Source: Janthinobacterium sp. 61
GTDB taxonomy: Bacteria > Pseudomonadota > Gammaproteobacteria > Burkholderiales > Burkholderiaceae_D
Assembly (NCBI RefSeq): GCF_002846335.1
Contig: NZ_PJMQ01000001.1
Coordinates: forward strand, 5,146,001 to 5,210,000
Length of the DNA: 64,000 bases
Reading direction: 5' to 3'
Shown here: positions 8,317 through 16,712 of the stretch, one piece after another
Numbering within the stretch: position 1 is the first letter of the stretch
Layout: each line of letters starts with the position of its first letter
The notes under the pieces: generated by a model
What the model was told of the DNA's origin: nothing
The model's database searches: none
The model's input: the letters and a program-made list of their open reading frames with translations, nothing else
Position numbers and translations under genes: made by a program

Positions 8317-10983
8317 ATGACAAAAACCCTCATCATCGCCGAGAAGCCTTCTGTCGCGAACGATATCGCGAAGACGCTTGGCGGCTTCACCAAGCACGAT
8401 GAGTACTTTGAATCGGATGAATACGTCCTGTCGTCGGCGGTTGGCCACTTGCTGGAGATCGCCGTACCGGAAGAATTCGACGTGAAGCGCGGCAAATGGA
8501 GTTTCGCGCACTTGCCGATGATTCCACCGTATTTCGCGCTGAACCCGATCGCCAAGACGGAAGCGCGCCTCAAAGTATTAAACAAGCTGATCAAACGTAA
8601 AGACGTCACTACCCTCATCAACGCATGCGATGCGGGGCGCGAAGGCGAGCTGATTTTCCGCCTGATCGCGCAAAACGCCAAGGCCAAGCAACCGGTCAAG
8701 CGCCTGTGGCTGCAGTCGATGACGCCGGGCGCTATCCGCGACGGTTTCTCGCATCTGCGCAGCGACGAAGAAATGCTGCCGTTGGCGGACGCGGCCCGCT
8801 GCCGCTCGGAAGCCGATTGGTTGATCGGTATCAATGGCACGCGCGCCATGACGGCGTTTAATTCGAAAGAAGGCGGCTTCTACCTGACCACCGTGGGCCG
8901 CGTGCAGACGCCAACCTTGTCCATCGTGGTCGAACGCGAAGACAAGATCAAGAAATTCGTGCCGCGCGACTTCTGGGAAGTGCGCGCCGAATTCGTTTGC
9001 GCAGCCGGCATCTATGAAGGCCGCTGGCTCGACACCAAGTTCAAGAAGGACGAGAACGACCCCGAGAAGCGTGCCGAGCGCCTGTGGAGCAAGACGGCTG
9101 CCGATTCGATCGCCACCGCCTGCCGTGGCCGCCAAGGCATCGTCACGGAAGAGTCGAAACCGACCACCTCGATGGCGCCGGGCCTGTTCGACCTGACCAG
9201 CTTGCAGCGCGAAGCAAACTCGCGTTTTGGCTTCTCGGCCAAGAACACCCTGGGCCTGGCCCAGGCGCTGTATGAAAAGCACAAGGTATTGACCTATCCG
9301 CGTACCGATTCGCGCCACCTGCCGGAAGACTACATGCCGACCGTGCTGCAGGCGCTGGAAACGGTCAAGGAAAACAGCAACTACCACCAGTTCGCCAAGC
9401 AGATCATCGACAAGGGCTGGGTCAAGCCGAACAAGCGCATCTTCGACAATACCAAGATCTCGGATCACTTCGCGATCATCCCGACGACGATCGCGCCGAA
9501 GAATTTGTCCGAGCCGGAACAAAAATTGTATGACCTGGTCACGCGCCGCTTCATGGCCGTGTTCTTCCCGCCTGCAGAATTCCAGGTCACCACGCGCTAC
9601 ACGGAAGTGTCCGGCCATCAGTTCAAGACTGAAGGCAAGGTCATGACCAATCCGGGCTGGCTGGCCATCTACGGAAAGGAAGCATCGACGGACGCGGACA
9701 AGGAAAGCAATGGCAACGGCAACCTGGTGCCCGTGGCCAAGGGCGAGAAAGTGCAGACGGAAAGCGTCAGCGCCAACGGCCTGGTAACGAAACCGCCAGC
9801 GCGCTTCACGGAGGCGACCTTGCTGTCGGCCATGGAAGGCGCCGGCAAGCTGATCGACGACGACGAGCTGCGCGATGCGATGGCCGGCAAGGGTCTTGGA
9901 ACCCCGGCAACGCGCGCAGCCACCATCGAGGGCTTGCTGACAGAACGCTATCTGATACGCGAAGGCCGCGAACTGATTCCGACGGCCAAGGCTTCGCAGT
10001 TGATGACTTTGCTCAAAGGCCTGGGCGTCAATGAATTGACGGCACCGGAACTGACGGGCGAGTGGGAATACAAGCTGTCGCAGATGGAAAAAGGCAAGAT
10101 TTCGCGCGAAGAATTCATGCGTGAAATTGCGCAGATGACGCAAATCATCGTCAAGCGCGCCAAGGAATACGACAACGATACTATCCCCGGCGACTATGCC
10201 ACCCTGGAAACGCCTTGCCCGAATTGCAGTGGCGTGGTGAAGGAAAACTACCGTCGTTTCGCCTGCACCAAGTGCGAATTTTCGATGAGCAAGACACCGG
10301 GTTCGCGCCAGTTTGAAATCGCCGAAGTGGAACAATTGCTGAAGGACCGCACCATCGGCCCGCTGCAAGGCTTCCGCTCGAAGATGGGCCGTCCGTTCGC
10401 CGCCATCCTGCGCATCGTGCGCGATGAAGAGATCAAGAATTTCAAGCTGGAATTCGATTTCGGCCAAAACGACGAGAGTGAAGATGGCGAAGGCGTCGAT
10501 TTCACGGGCCAGACGCCCGTGGGACCTTGCCCCAAGTGCAATGCCGGCGTGTATGAAATGGGCCTGGCCTATGTGTGCGAACACAGCATGGCCAAGCCGA
10601 AGACGTGCGATTTCCGTAGCGGCCGCATCATCTTGCAGCAGGAAATCTTGCCGGAACAAATGGCAAAACTGCTCAACGATGGCAAGACGGACTTGCTGCC
10701 AGGCTTTGTTTCGCAGCGTACCCGTCGCCCGTTCAAGGCTTTCCTCGTACGGGGCAAGGATGGCAAGGTGAGCTTCGAGTTTGAAGAGCGCAAGGCCAAG
10801 CCGGGCGCCAAGTCCAAAGCGGCAGCGACCGAGGTCGAAGGCGAAGAAGGCGCGGCGCCAGCGAAGAAAACGGCCGTCAAGAAAGCGGCAGCCGTCAAAA
10901 AAGCGCCAGCCAAGAAAGCCACGGCCGTGAAAAAGCCGGCCGCCAAGAAGGCGCCGGCAAAGAAAGCGGCAGCGGCGGAGTAA
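8317..10983 (+). CDS. topB: DNA topoisomerase III with Lys/Ala-rich C-terminal tail
   Basis: 888 residues. Type IA topoisomerase that passes and decatenates single strands. The N-terminal TOPRIM domain shows LIIAEKPSVA (about 5-14) and DAGREGE (about 108-114); the catalytic tyrosine is Tyr327 in VLTYPRTDSRHLP. After the core come two Cys-containing segments, PCPNCSGVV...CTKCEF (about 634-658) and PCPKCNAGVY (about 737-746), similar to degenerate zinc ribbons. The final ~50 residues are almost entirely Lys, Ala, Pro and Val in AxKKA and AVKK repeats resembling bacterial histone-H1-like tails, which likely add non-specific DNA binding. It is about 235 residues longer than the E. coli enzyme. 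Own terminator follows. Confidence 0.93.
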   Translation: MTKTLIIAEKPSVANDIAKTLGGFTKHDEYFESDEYVLSSAVGHLLEIAVPEEFDVKRGKWSFAHLPMIPPYFALNPIAKTEARLKVLNKLIKRKDVTTLINACDAGREGELIFRLIAQNAKAKQPVKRLWLQSMTPGAIRDGFSHLRSDEEMLPLADAARCRSEADWLIGINGTRAMTAFNSKEGGFYLTTVGRVQTPTLSIVVEREDKIKKFVPRDFWEVRAEFVCAAGIYEGRWLDTKFKKDENDPEKRAERLWSKTAADSIATACRGRQGIVTEESKPTTSMAPGLFDLTSLQREANSRFGFSAKNTLGLAQALYEKHKVLTYPRTDSRHLPEDYMPTVLQALETVKENSNYHQFAKQIIDKGWVKPNKRIFDNTKISDHFAIIPTTIAPKNLSEPEQKLYDLVTRRFMAVFFPPAEFQVTTRYTEVSGHQFKTEGKVMTNPGWLAIYGKEASTDADKESNGNGNLVPVAKGEKVQTESVSANGLVTKPPARFTEATLLSAMEGAGKLIDDDELRDAMAGKGLGTPATRAATIEGLLTERYLIREGRELIPTAKASQLMTLLKGLGVNELTAPELTGEWEYKLSQMEKGKISREEFMREIAQMTQIIVKRAKEYDNDTIPGDYATLETPCPNCSGVVKENYRRFACTKCEFSMSKTPGSRQFEIAEVEQLLKDRTIGPLQGFRSKMGRPFAAILRIVRDEEIKNFKLEFDFGQNDESEDGEGVDFTGQTPVGPCPKCNAGVYEMGLAYVCEHSMAKPKTCDFRSGRIILQQEILPEQMAKLLNDGKTDLLPGFVSQRTRRPFKAFLVRGKDGKVSFEFEERKAKPGAKSKAAATEVEGEEGAAPAKKTAVKKAAAVKKAPAKKATAVKKPAAKKAPAKKAAAAE

Positions 10984-11000
10984 TCCGGCGCCGGCCAAAC

Positions 11001-11030
11001 AAAAGCCAGGGATTTTCCCTGGCTTTTTTT
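11001..11030. terminator. Rho-independent terminator after topB
   Basis: AAAAGCCAGGG and CCCTGGCTTTT pair around an ATTTT loop, followed by further T bases. It lies between topB and the convergent secreted-protein gene; the A-run lets it work on the minus strand too. Confidence 0.85.
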
Positions 11031-11063
11031 ACGTCCCGATGCTGCCTGTTGCTAGCCTGGCGC

Positions 11064-11789
11064 TTAGTCCAGGTAGTCGGAATACTCGCGCTGCGCGTAA
11101 TGCTGCAGATTGGCCCACGGCTGCGCCTTGCTGACGGTTGGCTGCAACTTGACGTCGACTCTGCGATAGAAGGTATTCGCGCGGTCGCCGCTTTCGATGA
11201 CCAGGGGAATCTGTTTTTGCTCGTCCCACAGGATGCGCTGGAACACGCCATTCTTTTCCACTTCGCGCCAGCGCGCGCCCGTCACAGTCGACGCCTGTTT
11301 CGACAGCGGCATGGCGGTCACCAGTTTCGGGTCCAGCAGATAGAAACTGTTTTCCCAGGAACCGTCGAAATTGACGTTTTCGTACTCGGCTTTCGGGATG
11401 GAGACGACGATCTTGTCATGCGCATCGATGTATTCCACGCGCACGGTGTTCTTTTCCAGCATCACGTGGCGTGGTATCAGCACGGGATTGAAATGCTTGT
11501 GTTCATGCTGGGTGGCCTTCAGCGCCACTTTGGTGTTTTCTCCATGCTTGTGGCCGGCATGCGCGTCCGTCGATGGCGCCAGCACGCGCTCGACCCACAC
11601 GTGGCCGGGGCGGCGCAGCATCTTTTCTTCGTAGCGGCTCTCGCGCGTCACGCCTTCGGGCGTCAGGACGCGGCTGTAATAAGTGATGCCGAGGTCCAGG
11701 TCGACAGGGGCGGAAGGCGTGGCAGGAGCTGCCTGGGCGCTGGCGGCAAAGCCGGCGGCAAGGAGGACGGCGATCAGGGACGATTTCAT
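11064..11789 (-). CDS. Secreted His-rich protein of unknown function, last gene of alkaline phosphatase operon
   Basis: 241 residues with a clear Sec signal peptide cut near residue 20 (LLAAGFAASAQA). I do not recognise the family. A histidine cluster at about residues 77-99 (His77, 80, 82, 95, 97, 99) suggests metal binding, and the rest reads as a beta-rich periplasmic domain with many aromatic and charged residues and no catalytic motif that I can name. It lies 73 bases after the second alkaline phosphatase and reads the same way, so it is probably co-transcribed with both. Because PhoA-type phosphatases need zinc and magnesium, a periplasmic metal carrier or phosphatase accessory role is an attractive guess, but only a guess. 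Confidence 0.7.
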   Translation of the reverse strand: MKSSLIAVLLAAGFAASAQAAPATPSAPVDLDLGITYYSRVLTPEGVTRESRYEEKMLRRPGHVWVERVLAPSTDAHAGHKHGENTKVALKATQHEHKHFNPVLIPRHVMLEKNTVRVEYIDAHDKIVVSIPKAEYENVNFDGSWENSFYLLDPKLVTAMPLSKQASTVTGARWREVEKNGVFQRILWDEQKQIPLVIESGDRANTFYRRVDVKLQPTVSKAQPWANLQHYAQREYSDYLD

Positions 11790-11862
11790 GGTGTTGCCTT
11801 TACGTGCAGAGGGGCGGAGGGCAGTGCCATCCGCCCCGGTGGGGTTACCGTGTTGATGCGGA

Positions 11863-13287
11863 TCAGAAGCCGAAAGCCGCCTTCAGCAAGTCGAACACCT
11901 TGGTGTTGTCCAGGGTGCCCTTGAAGGTCTTGGCGCCGGCGCCCGTGGCCAGCAGCTTGACGTCGCCGCCGCCGTGGGTTTCGCTGGCCAGGCGCACGCC
12001 TGTTTCTTGCAGGTAGTTGTCTTTCAGGGCCGTGGCGCTGTCGACGTTGCTGCGCAGGGCAGGGCGGTTCGGGCCGTTGCCGAACACCAGGGTGGTGTAG
12101 GTATTGCCGTCCGCATCCTTGCTCGGCTGGTTATCCTTGTAGCCGCGGTTGATGTCGAGGATAGGGTTGCCGCGCTTGCCGTAGCCGTTGAAGGCCAGCG
12201 TGTGGTCATGGTCGGCCGTGACGACGATCAGGGTATTGGCCAGGGTCGGATCGGTTTCCTTGATCTTCGCGATGGCCGCCTTGATGGCGTCGTCGAAGGC
12301 GATGGTGTCGGTCAGCGCGCGCTTGGCGTTGATGCCGTGCAAGGCGTGGTCGATACGGCCGCCTTCGACCATCAGGAAGTAGCCGTTCGCGTTTTTCGAC
12401 AGCAAGTCGATGGCTTTCAGCGTCATTTCCGACAGGCTAGGCTGGGTCGCGCCTTCGCCCAGTGGCGGCGTGGCGGTGCGGTCCAGTTCATATTCCAGGT
12501 GGCTGCGCGTGCTGTACAGACCGATGAACTTCTTGCCGCTCGGCGCTGCCGCCATTTCCGCTTTCGTCGCGGCCACGGTGTAGCCCTTGGCGGCAAATTC
12601 CGTCAACAGGTTGCGGCCATCGGCGCGGCCATACTTGTTGCTTGCCGACCATGGGGTGAAGTGGTTGCGTCCGCCACCCATCAGCACGTCCACGCCGTCG
12701 CCCAGGGCGGCGTTGTAGCCTGCGCCGCCTGGCGCCGTTTGCGCGGCGATCGCGTATTGGGCATTGCGGTTGCAGATGTGCGAGAAAGTCGTCGCTGGCG
12801 TGGCGTGCGTCAGTTCCGTGGTGGTGATGGCGCCCACGGCCTTGCCCTTGGCTTTTGCCAGTTCCAGGATGGTCGGCACGGTCTTGCCGCCGGCCGGGCA
12901 GTTGTCCACGCCCAGGTTGCCGTTGGCGTCGCGGCCGGGTTCCTTGGCGATGGTGTCCTGCGCCATCGAGATGACTTCATTGTTCATCTTGACGCCGGTC
13001 ATGTAGGCGGCCATCGATGGCGCGCTGTCCGTCGTTTGCGCATCGTTCGAGAACGTTTTGATGCGCGCCGTGCGCTCCAGCGTGTCCATGGTCAGGCTGC
13101 CTTCTTCCTTGTACTGGTAGATGCGCGCCGCCGTCACGACGGACGGGCCCATGCCGTCGCCCAGGAAGAAGATGACGTTTTTGGCGTCGGCGGCGTAGGC
13201 GCTGGTAACGCTGGCGGCCACGAGCGTGGTCAGCAAGGAGAGTTTCAGGGCCGATTTCAGTGCGGCGGGTTTCGATGCAAGTTTCAT
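11863..13287 (-). CDS. phoA: Alkaline phosphatase, PhoA family, periplasmic
   Basis: 474 residues. Hydrolyses phosphate monoesters in the periplasm. A signal peptide ends at about residue 33 (VTSAYA). Metal and active-site motifs follow in the normal order: FFLGDGMG (first metal Asp), TTDSAPSMAAYMTG with the Asp-Ser nucleophile pair at about 87-88, VEGGRIDHALHG and VVTADHDHTL (zinc ligands), and a late HGGGDV. The ATG at 13287 is preferred over an in-frame TTG four codons earlier because it gives a normal positively charged signal start. Paralogous to the gene immediately upstream, which points to a tandem duplication. Confidence 0.92.
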   Translation of the reverse strand: MKLASKPAALKSALKLSLLTTLVAASVTSAYAADAKNVIFFLGDGMGPSVVTAARIYQYKEEGSLTMDTLERTARIKTFSNDAQTTDSAPSMAAYMTGVKMNNEVISMAQDTIAKEPGRDANGNLGVDNCPAGGKTVPTILELAKAKGKAVGAITTTELTHATPATTFSHICNRNAQYAIAAQTAPGGAGYNAALGDGVDVLMGGGRNHFTPWSASNKYGRADGRNLLTEFAAKGYTVAATKAEMAAAPSGKKFIGLYSTRSHLEYELDRTATPPLGEGATQPSLSEMTLKAIDLLSKNANGYFLMVEGGRIDHALHGINAKRALTDTIAFDDAIKAAIAKIKETDPTLANTLIVVTADHDHTLAFNGYGKRGNPILDINRGYKDNQPSKDADGNTYTTLVFGNGPNRPALRSNVDSATALKDNYLQETGVRLASETHGGGDVKLLATGAGAKTFKGTLDNTKVFDLLKAAFGF

Positions 13288-13316
13288 GTGCTTGTCCAAT
13301 TCTTGTCTCTTGGGGA

Positions 13317-14777
13317 TTACAGACCGCCGGCGGTCTTGACCAGGCCGAATACTTTGGTGTTGTCGATGGTGCCAAGGAAGGTTTCCGAACCCTTGCCGAT
13401 GGCGCCCAGGAAGACGTCGGTGCCGCCGTGGGTTTCATTGCCTGCCGTGGTGCGGATTACCGCTTCCTGGTGGTAGGTGTTGGCGCTGGTGACGGTTTCA
13501 TCGAGGCTGGCCATGGCGGCGCGGCTCGATTGCGTGCGGTTTTCGCCATTGCCGAAGCCGATGATCGAATACGGTGCGCCGTCCAGGTCTTTCTCGACCG
13601 CGCCGGTCACGTAGTTCTTCACCACGCCCAGCACGCCAGCGTTGCCGGCAGCCGTCTTGCCCGTGCGCTTGGCGTAGCCGTTCAGCACCAGCGTGTGATC
13701 ATGGTCGGCCGTGACGACGATCAGGGTATTGGTCAGGGTCGGATCTGTCACCTTGGCTTTTTCGATGGCGGCCTTGATGGCGTTGTCGAAGGCGACGGTA
13801 TCTTGCAGCGCTTTCTTGGCCGTGGTTTCGTGCAGCGCATGGTCGATGCGGCCGCCTTCGACCATCAGGAAATAACCCTTCTTGTTCTTGGCCAATACAT
13901 CCATGGCCTTGGTGGTCATTTCCGCCAGGCTAGGCTCCTTGGCTGCATCGCGGTCCAGGTCGTAGCTCATGTGGCTGGAAGTGAACACGCCGAACAGGCG
14001 GTCCGTCTTGGCAGCATCGACAGCCTTGAAGTCGGTGGCGTTGTTGGCCACGGTGTAGCTCTTCGCTTTCAGCTCGGCCACCAGATCGCGGTCGTCGGAA
14101 CGCTTGCCGCCATTCTTGAATGGCGTAAAGAATTGCGCGCCGCCACCGAGGACTACTTCCAGGCCGGTGGCGCCCAAGGCGCTGTTGTAGCCCGTGCCGC
14201 CTGGCACGAGGGCCGCAGCGATATCGTTTTCCAGGTCGCGGTGGCAGATGTGCGAATAGGTCGCGGCCGGCGTGGCGTGCGTCACGCGCGCCGTGCTGAC
14301 GACGCCGGCGGCAAAGCCCTTGGCCTTGGCCAGTTCCAGCAGGGTGGTGGCGGGCGTGCCGTTACCGGTACCGCATTTGTTGACCAGCTTGTTGCCGTTC
14401 GCATCCGTGCCCGGATCGATGGCAACCGTGTTGGCCGACATGGAAATGACTTCGTTGTTCATCTTCACGCCCGTCATGTAGGCAGCCATCGATGGCGCGC
14501 TGTCGGTGACTTGCGCGTCGTTCGAGAAGGTCTTGACGAAGGCCGTTTCCGGCAGGGTGTCCATGGTCAGCGCACCGTCTTCGCCCACCGAATAGATGCG
14601 CGCGGCCGTCATGGTGGTCAGGCCCATGCCATCGCCGAGGAAGAAGATGACGTTTTTCGGTGGCGCTTCTGGCGTCACATCTTCTTTTTTGGCGTCGCTG
14701 CCGCAGGCGGCCAGCATCAGGGTAATGGCGACGCTGCAGCCAGCGACGGAAATTTTTCTGCGTGTCATGTGGTTCAT
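13317..14777 (-). CDS. Alkaline phosphatase, PhoA family, lipoprotein form
   Basis: About 486 residues. Same fold and motifs as its downstream neighbour: FFLGDGMG, VTDSAPSMAAYMTG, VEGGRIDHALHE, VVTADHDHTL and HGGTDV. It begins with a lipoprotein signal (ITLMLAAC, Cys25), so it is probably membrane-anchored while its paralogue is free in the periplasm. Start chosen at the ATG 14777 (MNHMTRRK); the ATG nine bases downstream is also possible and has GGATG upstream of it. The frame is open for about 58 codons further upstream but without family features. First gene of a likely three-gene operon behind a Pho-box-like promoter; the gap to the next gene is 29 bases. Confidence 0.9.
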   Translation of the reverse strand: MNHMTRRKISVAGCSVAITLMLAACGSDAKKEDVTPEAPPKNVIFFLGDGMGLTTMTAARIYSVGEDGALTMDTLPETAFVKTFSNDAQVTDSAPSMAAYMTGVKMNNEVISMSANTVAIDPGTDANGNKLVNKCGTGNGTPATTLLELAKAKGFAAGVVSTARVTHATPAATYSHICHRDLENDIAAALVPGGTGYNSALGATGLEVVLGGGAQFFTPFKNGGKRSDDRDLVAELKAKSYTVANNATDFKAVDAAKTDRLFGVFTSSHMSYDLDRDAAKEPSLAEMTTKAMDVLAKNKKGYFLMVEGGRIDHALHETTAKKALQDTVAFDNAIKAAIEKAKVTDPTLTNTLIVVTADHDHTLVLNGYAKRTGKTAAGNAGVLGVVKNYVTGAVEKDLDGAPYSIIGFGNGENRTQSSRAAMASLDETVTSANTYHQEAVIRTTAGNETHGGTDVFLGAIGKGSETFLGTIDNTKVFGLVKTAGGL

Positions 14778-14801
14778 CCGGCTAGGTTTGAAAGAGCTAG
14801 C

Positions 14802-14835
14802 AAGATAACAATCCAATGTGACACCCTCATGACGT
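14802..14835 (-). promoter_or_regulatory. Candidate Pho box and -10 for the alkaline phosphatase operon
   Basis: On the minus strand ACGTCAT-GAGG-GTGTCAC (14818-14835) matches the PhoB-binding pattern of two CTGTCAT-like heptamers separated by four bases at about 11 of 14 positions. Ten bases downstream is TATCTT (14802-14807), a usable -10. This layout, with the Pho box in place of the -35 region, is what PhoB-activated promoters show. It sits about 41 bases before the lipoprotein phosphatase ATG. Expression under phosphate starvation is therefore expected. Confidence 0.55.
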
Positions 14836-15072
14836 TGTGACACGTTTTGCGACGGCGCTACGCCGACGCCTGTGGCGCGGTTTTTGCGCACGTTATCGCT
14901 GGAAAAATACAGCGTATCGCGCAAGCGGTCCTGCCCGCCTTTGCCTGCCATTTCTCTGTTGTATCGTTTATTGCACCGAAATATGCAACAAACTATTGCG
15001 TTTTATTGGGTTTTTCTACCGGATTAGGCAACGTAAGATGCAGGCATCCCAATCATCTTGTGAAGGCACATC

Positions 15073-15942
15073 ATGTTCTCCAAATCCATCAGCAGCGTTC
15101 TTGTTTCCACCCTGTTTGCCGCCGGCGCCGCCTCGGCCGCCGCCAGCGCCCCCCTGACCCTGGACGTGTTCAATCCGGGCGAAGCGGCCATCTTCCCCGT
15201 CGCTTCCGTGCTGGTCGCGGGCAAGCATGATGCCGTGCTGATCGATGCGCAGTTTTCGCGCGCCGAAGCGCAAAAACTGGTGGAGAAGATCCGCGCCAGC
15301 GGCAAGAAACTGACGACGGTGTACATCAGCCACAGCGATCCCGATTTTTACTTTGGCCTCGACGTGATCAAGGCTGCGTTCCCGCAGGCAAAAATCGTCG
15401 CCACGCCGGAGACGGTGGCGGAAATCCGCCGCAAGGCCGATGCCAAGGTCGCCTACTGGGGCCCGATTTTGAAGGATAACGCGCCGCACAGCATCGTCAT
15501 TCCCGAAGCGCTGAAAGGCCATCGCATCAGCCTGGAAGGCCAGTCGCTGACCATCTCGGGGCCGACGCCATCGCGTACCTATGTGTGGATTCCATCGATC
15601 AAGGCCGTCGTCGGCGGCGTGGTGCTGTTTGGCAATCTGCACGTGTGGACGGCCGATACGCAAAGCCTGCAATCGCGCCAGGACTGGCTCAAGACACTCG
15701 ATGGCATCGCCGCGCTGAAACCCGTCACCGTCGTGCCGGGCCACTTCAAGGTCGGTTCCAGCTTGACGCCCGACAGCATTGGTTTTACGCGCGACTACCT
15801 GGTGACGTTTGAAGCGGAAACGGCCAAGGCCGCCAATTCGGCCGCCCTGATCGAGTCCATGAAACAGCACTACCCGAGCCTGGGCCTCGATGGCGCCTTA
15901 GAGACCAGCGCGAAGGTCGCCAAAGGTGAAATGAAATGGTAA
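15073..15942 (+). CDS. Periplasmic MBL-fold protein with altered metal site
   Basis: 289 residues with a Sec signal peptide (about 1-24). The fold is metallo-beta-lactamase-like: VLIDAQFS, then YISHSDPDFYFGLDVI where the family has HxHxDH, and VVPGHFK near the third ligand. At the main site only His87 and Asp91 are in the standard positions; the second His is Asp89 and the last is Phe92. This substitution pattern occurs in a subgroup of periplasmic MBL proteins, so it is probably not a mutation, but hydrolysis of a classical substrate cannot be assumed. It is transcribed with the DsbA-like gene 20 bases downstream. The divergent neighbour is the alkaline phosphatase operon. Confidence 0.75.
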   Translation: MFSKSISSVLVSTLFAAGAASAAASAPLTLDVFNPGEAAIFPVASVLVAGKHDAVLIDAQFSRAEAQKLVEKIRASGKKLTTVYISHSDPDFYFGLDVIKAAFPQAKIVATPETVAEIRRKADAKVAYWGPILKDNAPHSIVIPEALKGHRISLEGQSLTISGPTPSRTYVWIPSIKAVVGGVVLFGNLHVWTADTQSLQSRQDWLKTLDGIAALKPVTVVPGHFKVGSSLTPDSIGFTRDYLVTFEAETAKAANSAALIESMKQHYPSLGLDGALETSAKVAKGEMKW

Positions 15943-15962
15943 GCGGAAACAAGGAGGTCGTC

Positions 15963-16619
15963 ATGCCCACACTGCACTACATTTTCGATCCCCTGTGCGG
16001 CTGGTGCTACGGCGCCGCGCCGCTGGTCGAGGCGGCGCAAGCCGTGCCTGGCCTGACGGTGGCCTTTCACGGCGGCGGCATGATGACGGGCAGCAATCGC
16101 CGCCAGATTACGCCCGCCTGGCGCGGCTACGTCTTGCCGCATGACCGCCGCATCGAGCAATTGTCTGGCCAGCCATTTGGTGACGCCTACGTCAACGGCT
16201 TGCTGAACGACACCACGGCCATGATGGATTCCGAACCGCCGATCACGGCCATCCTGGCGGCCGAATCGCTGGCCGGCAAGGGCCTGGACATGCTGCAGCG
16301 CGTGCAGCGCGCCCATTACGTGGACGGCTTGCGCATCGCGGACCTGCCCGTGCTGGTGGCGCTGGCGCAAGAACTGGGCATGGATGGCGCTGCCTTTCAG
16401 GCCGAATATGCGCAGCAGGCGGGTACCGCCACGCAGCAGCATATCGATGCCAGCCGCGCCTTTCTGGCGCAGGTGGGCGGGCAGGGCTTTCCCACGTTCG
16501 TGCTCGACGATGGCAGCGGCGCACTGTCCGTGATCGATATCGGCGATTACCTGGGCCAGCCGGCGAAGCTGCAGGCGCAGCTGGGCGGCGTGTGCGACGC
16601 TCACGGTTGTACATTGTAA
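15963..16619 (+). CDS. DsbA-family thioredoxin-fold protein (FrnE/2-hydroxychromene isomerase-like)
   Basis: 218 residues without a signal peptide, so cytoplasmic. CGWC (Cys12, Cys15) follows the first strand (HYIFDPLCGWCYGA), and the helical insertion and FPTFVLDD cis-proline region (about 179-186) fit the DsbA/FrnE class. Likely a thiol-disulfide oxidoreductase active on small or cytoplasmic substrates. An excellent AAGGAGGT Shine-Dalgarno fixes the start at 15963. Genes of this type often accompany oxidative-stress genes; a catalase follows. Confidence 0.82.
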   Translation: MPTLHYIFDPLCGWCYGAAPLVEAAQAVPGLTVAFHGGGMMTGSNRRQITPAWRGYVLPHDRRIEQLSGQPFGDAYVNGLLNDTTAMMDSEPPITAILAAESLAGKGLDMLQRVQRAHYVDGLRIADLPVLVALAQELGMDGAAFQAEYAQQAGTATQQHIDASRAFLAQVGGQGFPTFVLDDGSGALSVIDIGDYLGQPAKLQAQLGGVCDAHGCTL

Positions 16620-16624
16620 ATATC

Positions 16625-16649
16625 TATCGCTTCGATAAAATCAATTATC
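16625..16649. promoter_or_regulatory. Tandem GATA/TATC dyads upstream of catalase
   Basis: TATCG-CTT-CGATA overlaps GATAA-AATCAA-TTATC, giving repeated short dyads at about ten-base spacing over 25 bases, 64 bases before the catalase ATG. The alternating layout resembles LysR-type binding sites. OxyR is the obvious candidate regulator for a catalase, but the match to the OxyR ATAG/CTAT consensus is poor. Confidence 0.35.
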
Positions 16650-16712
16650 TTTTCCTTTGTTGTCGACCTCGCTACACTGCTTTCATCAGTCAACAACGAA
16701 GGAAAAGCAGCC

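Noticed and set aside
14778..14951. N-terminal extension of the lipoprotein alkaline phosphatase
   Set aside because: It would bury the lipoprotein signal in mid-protein and would run through the candidate Pho box and -10.
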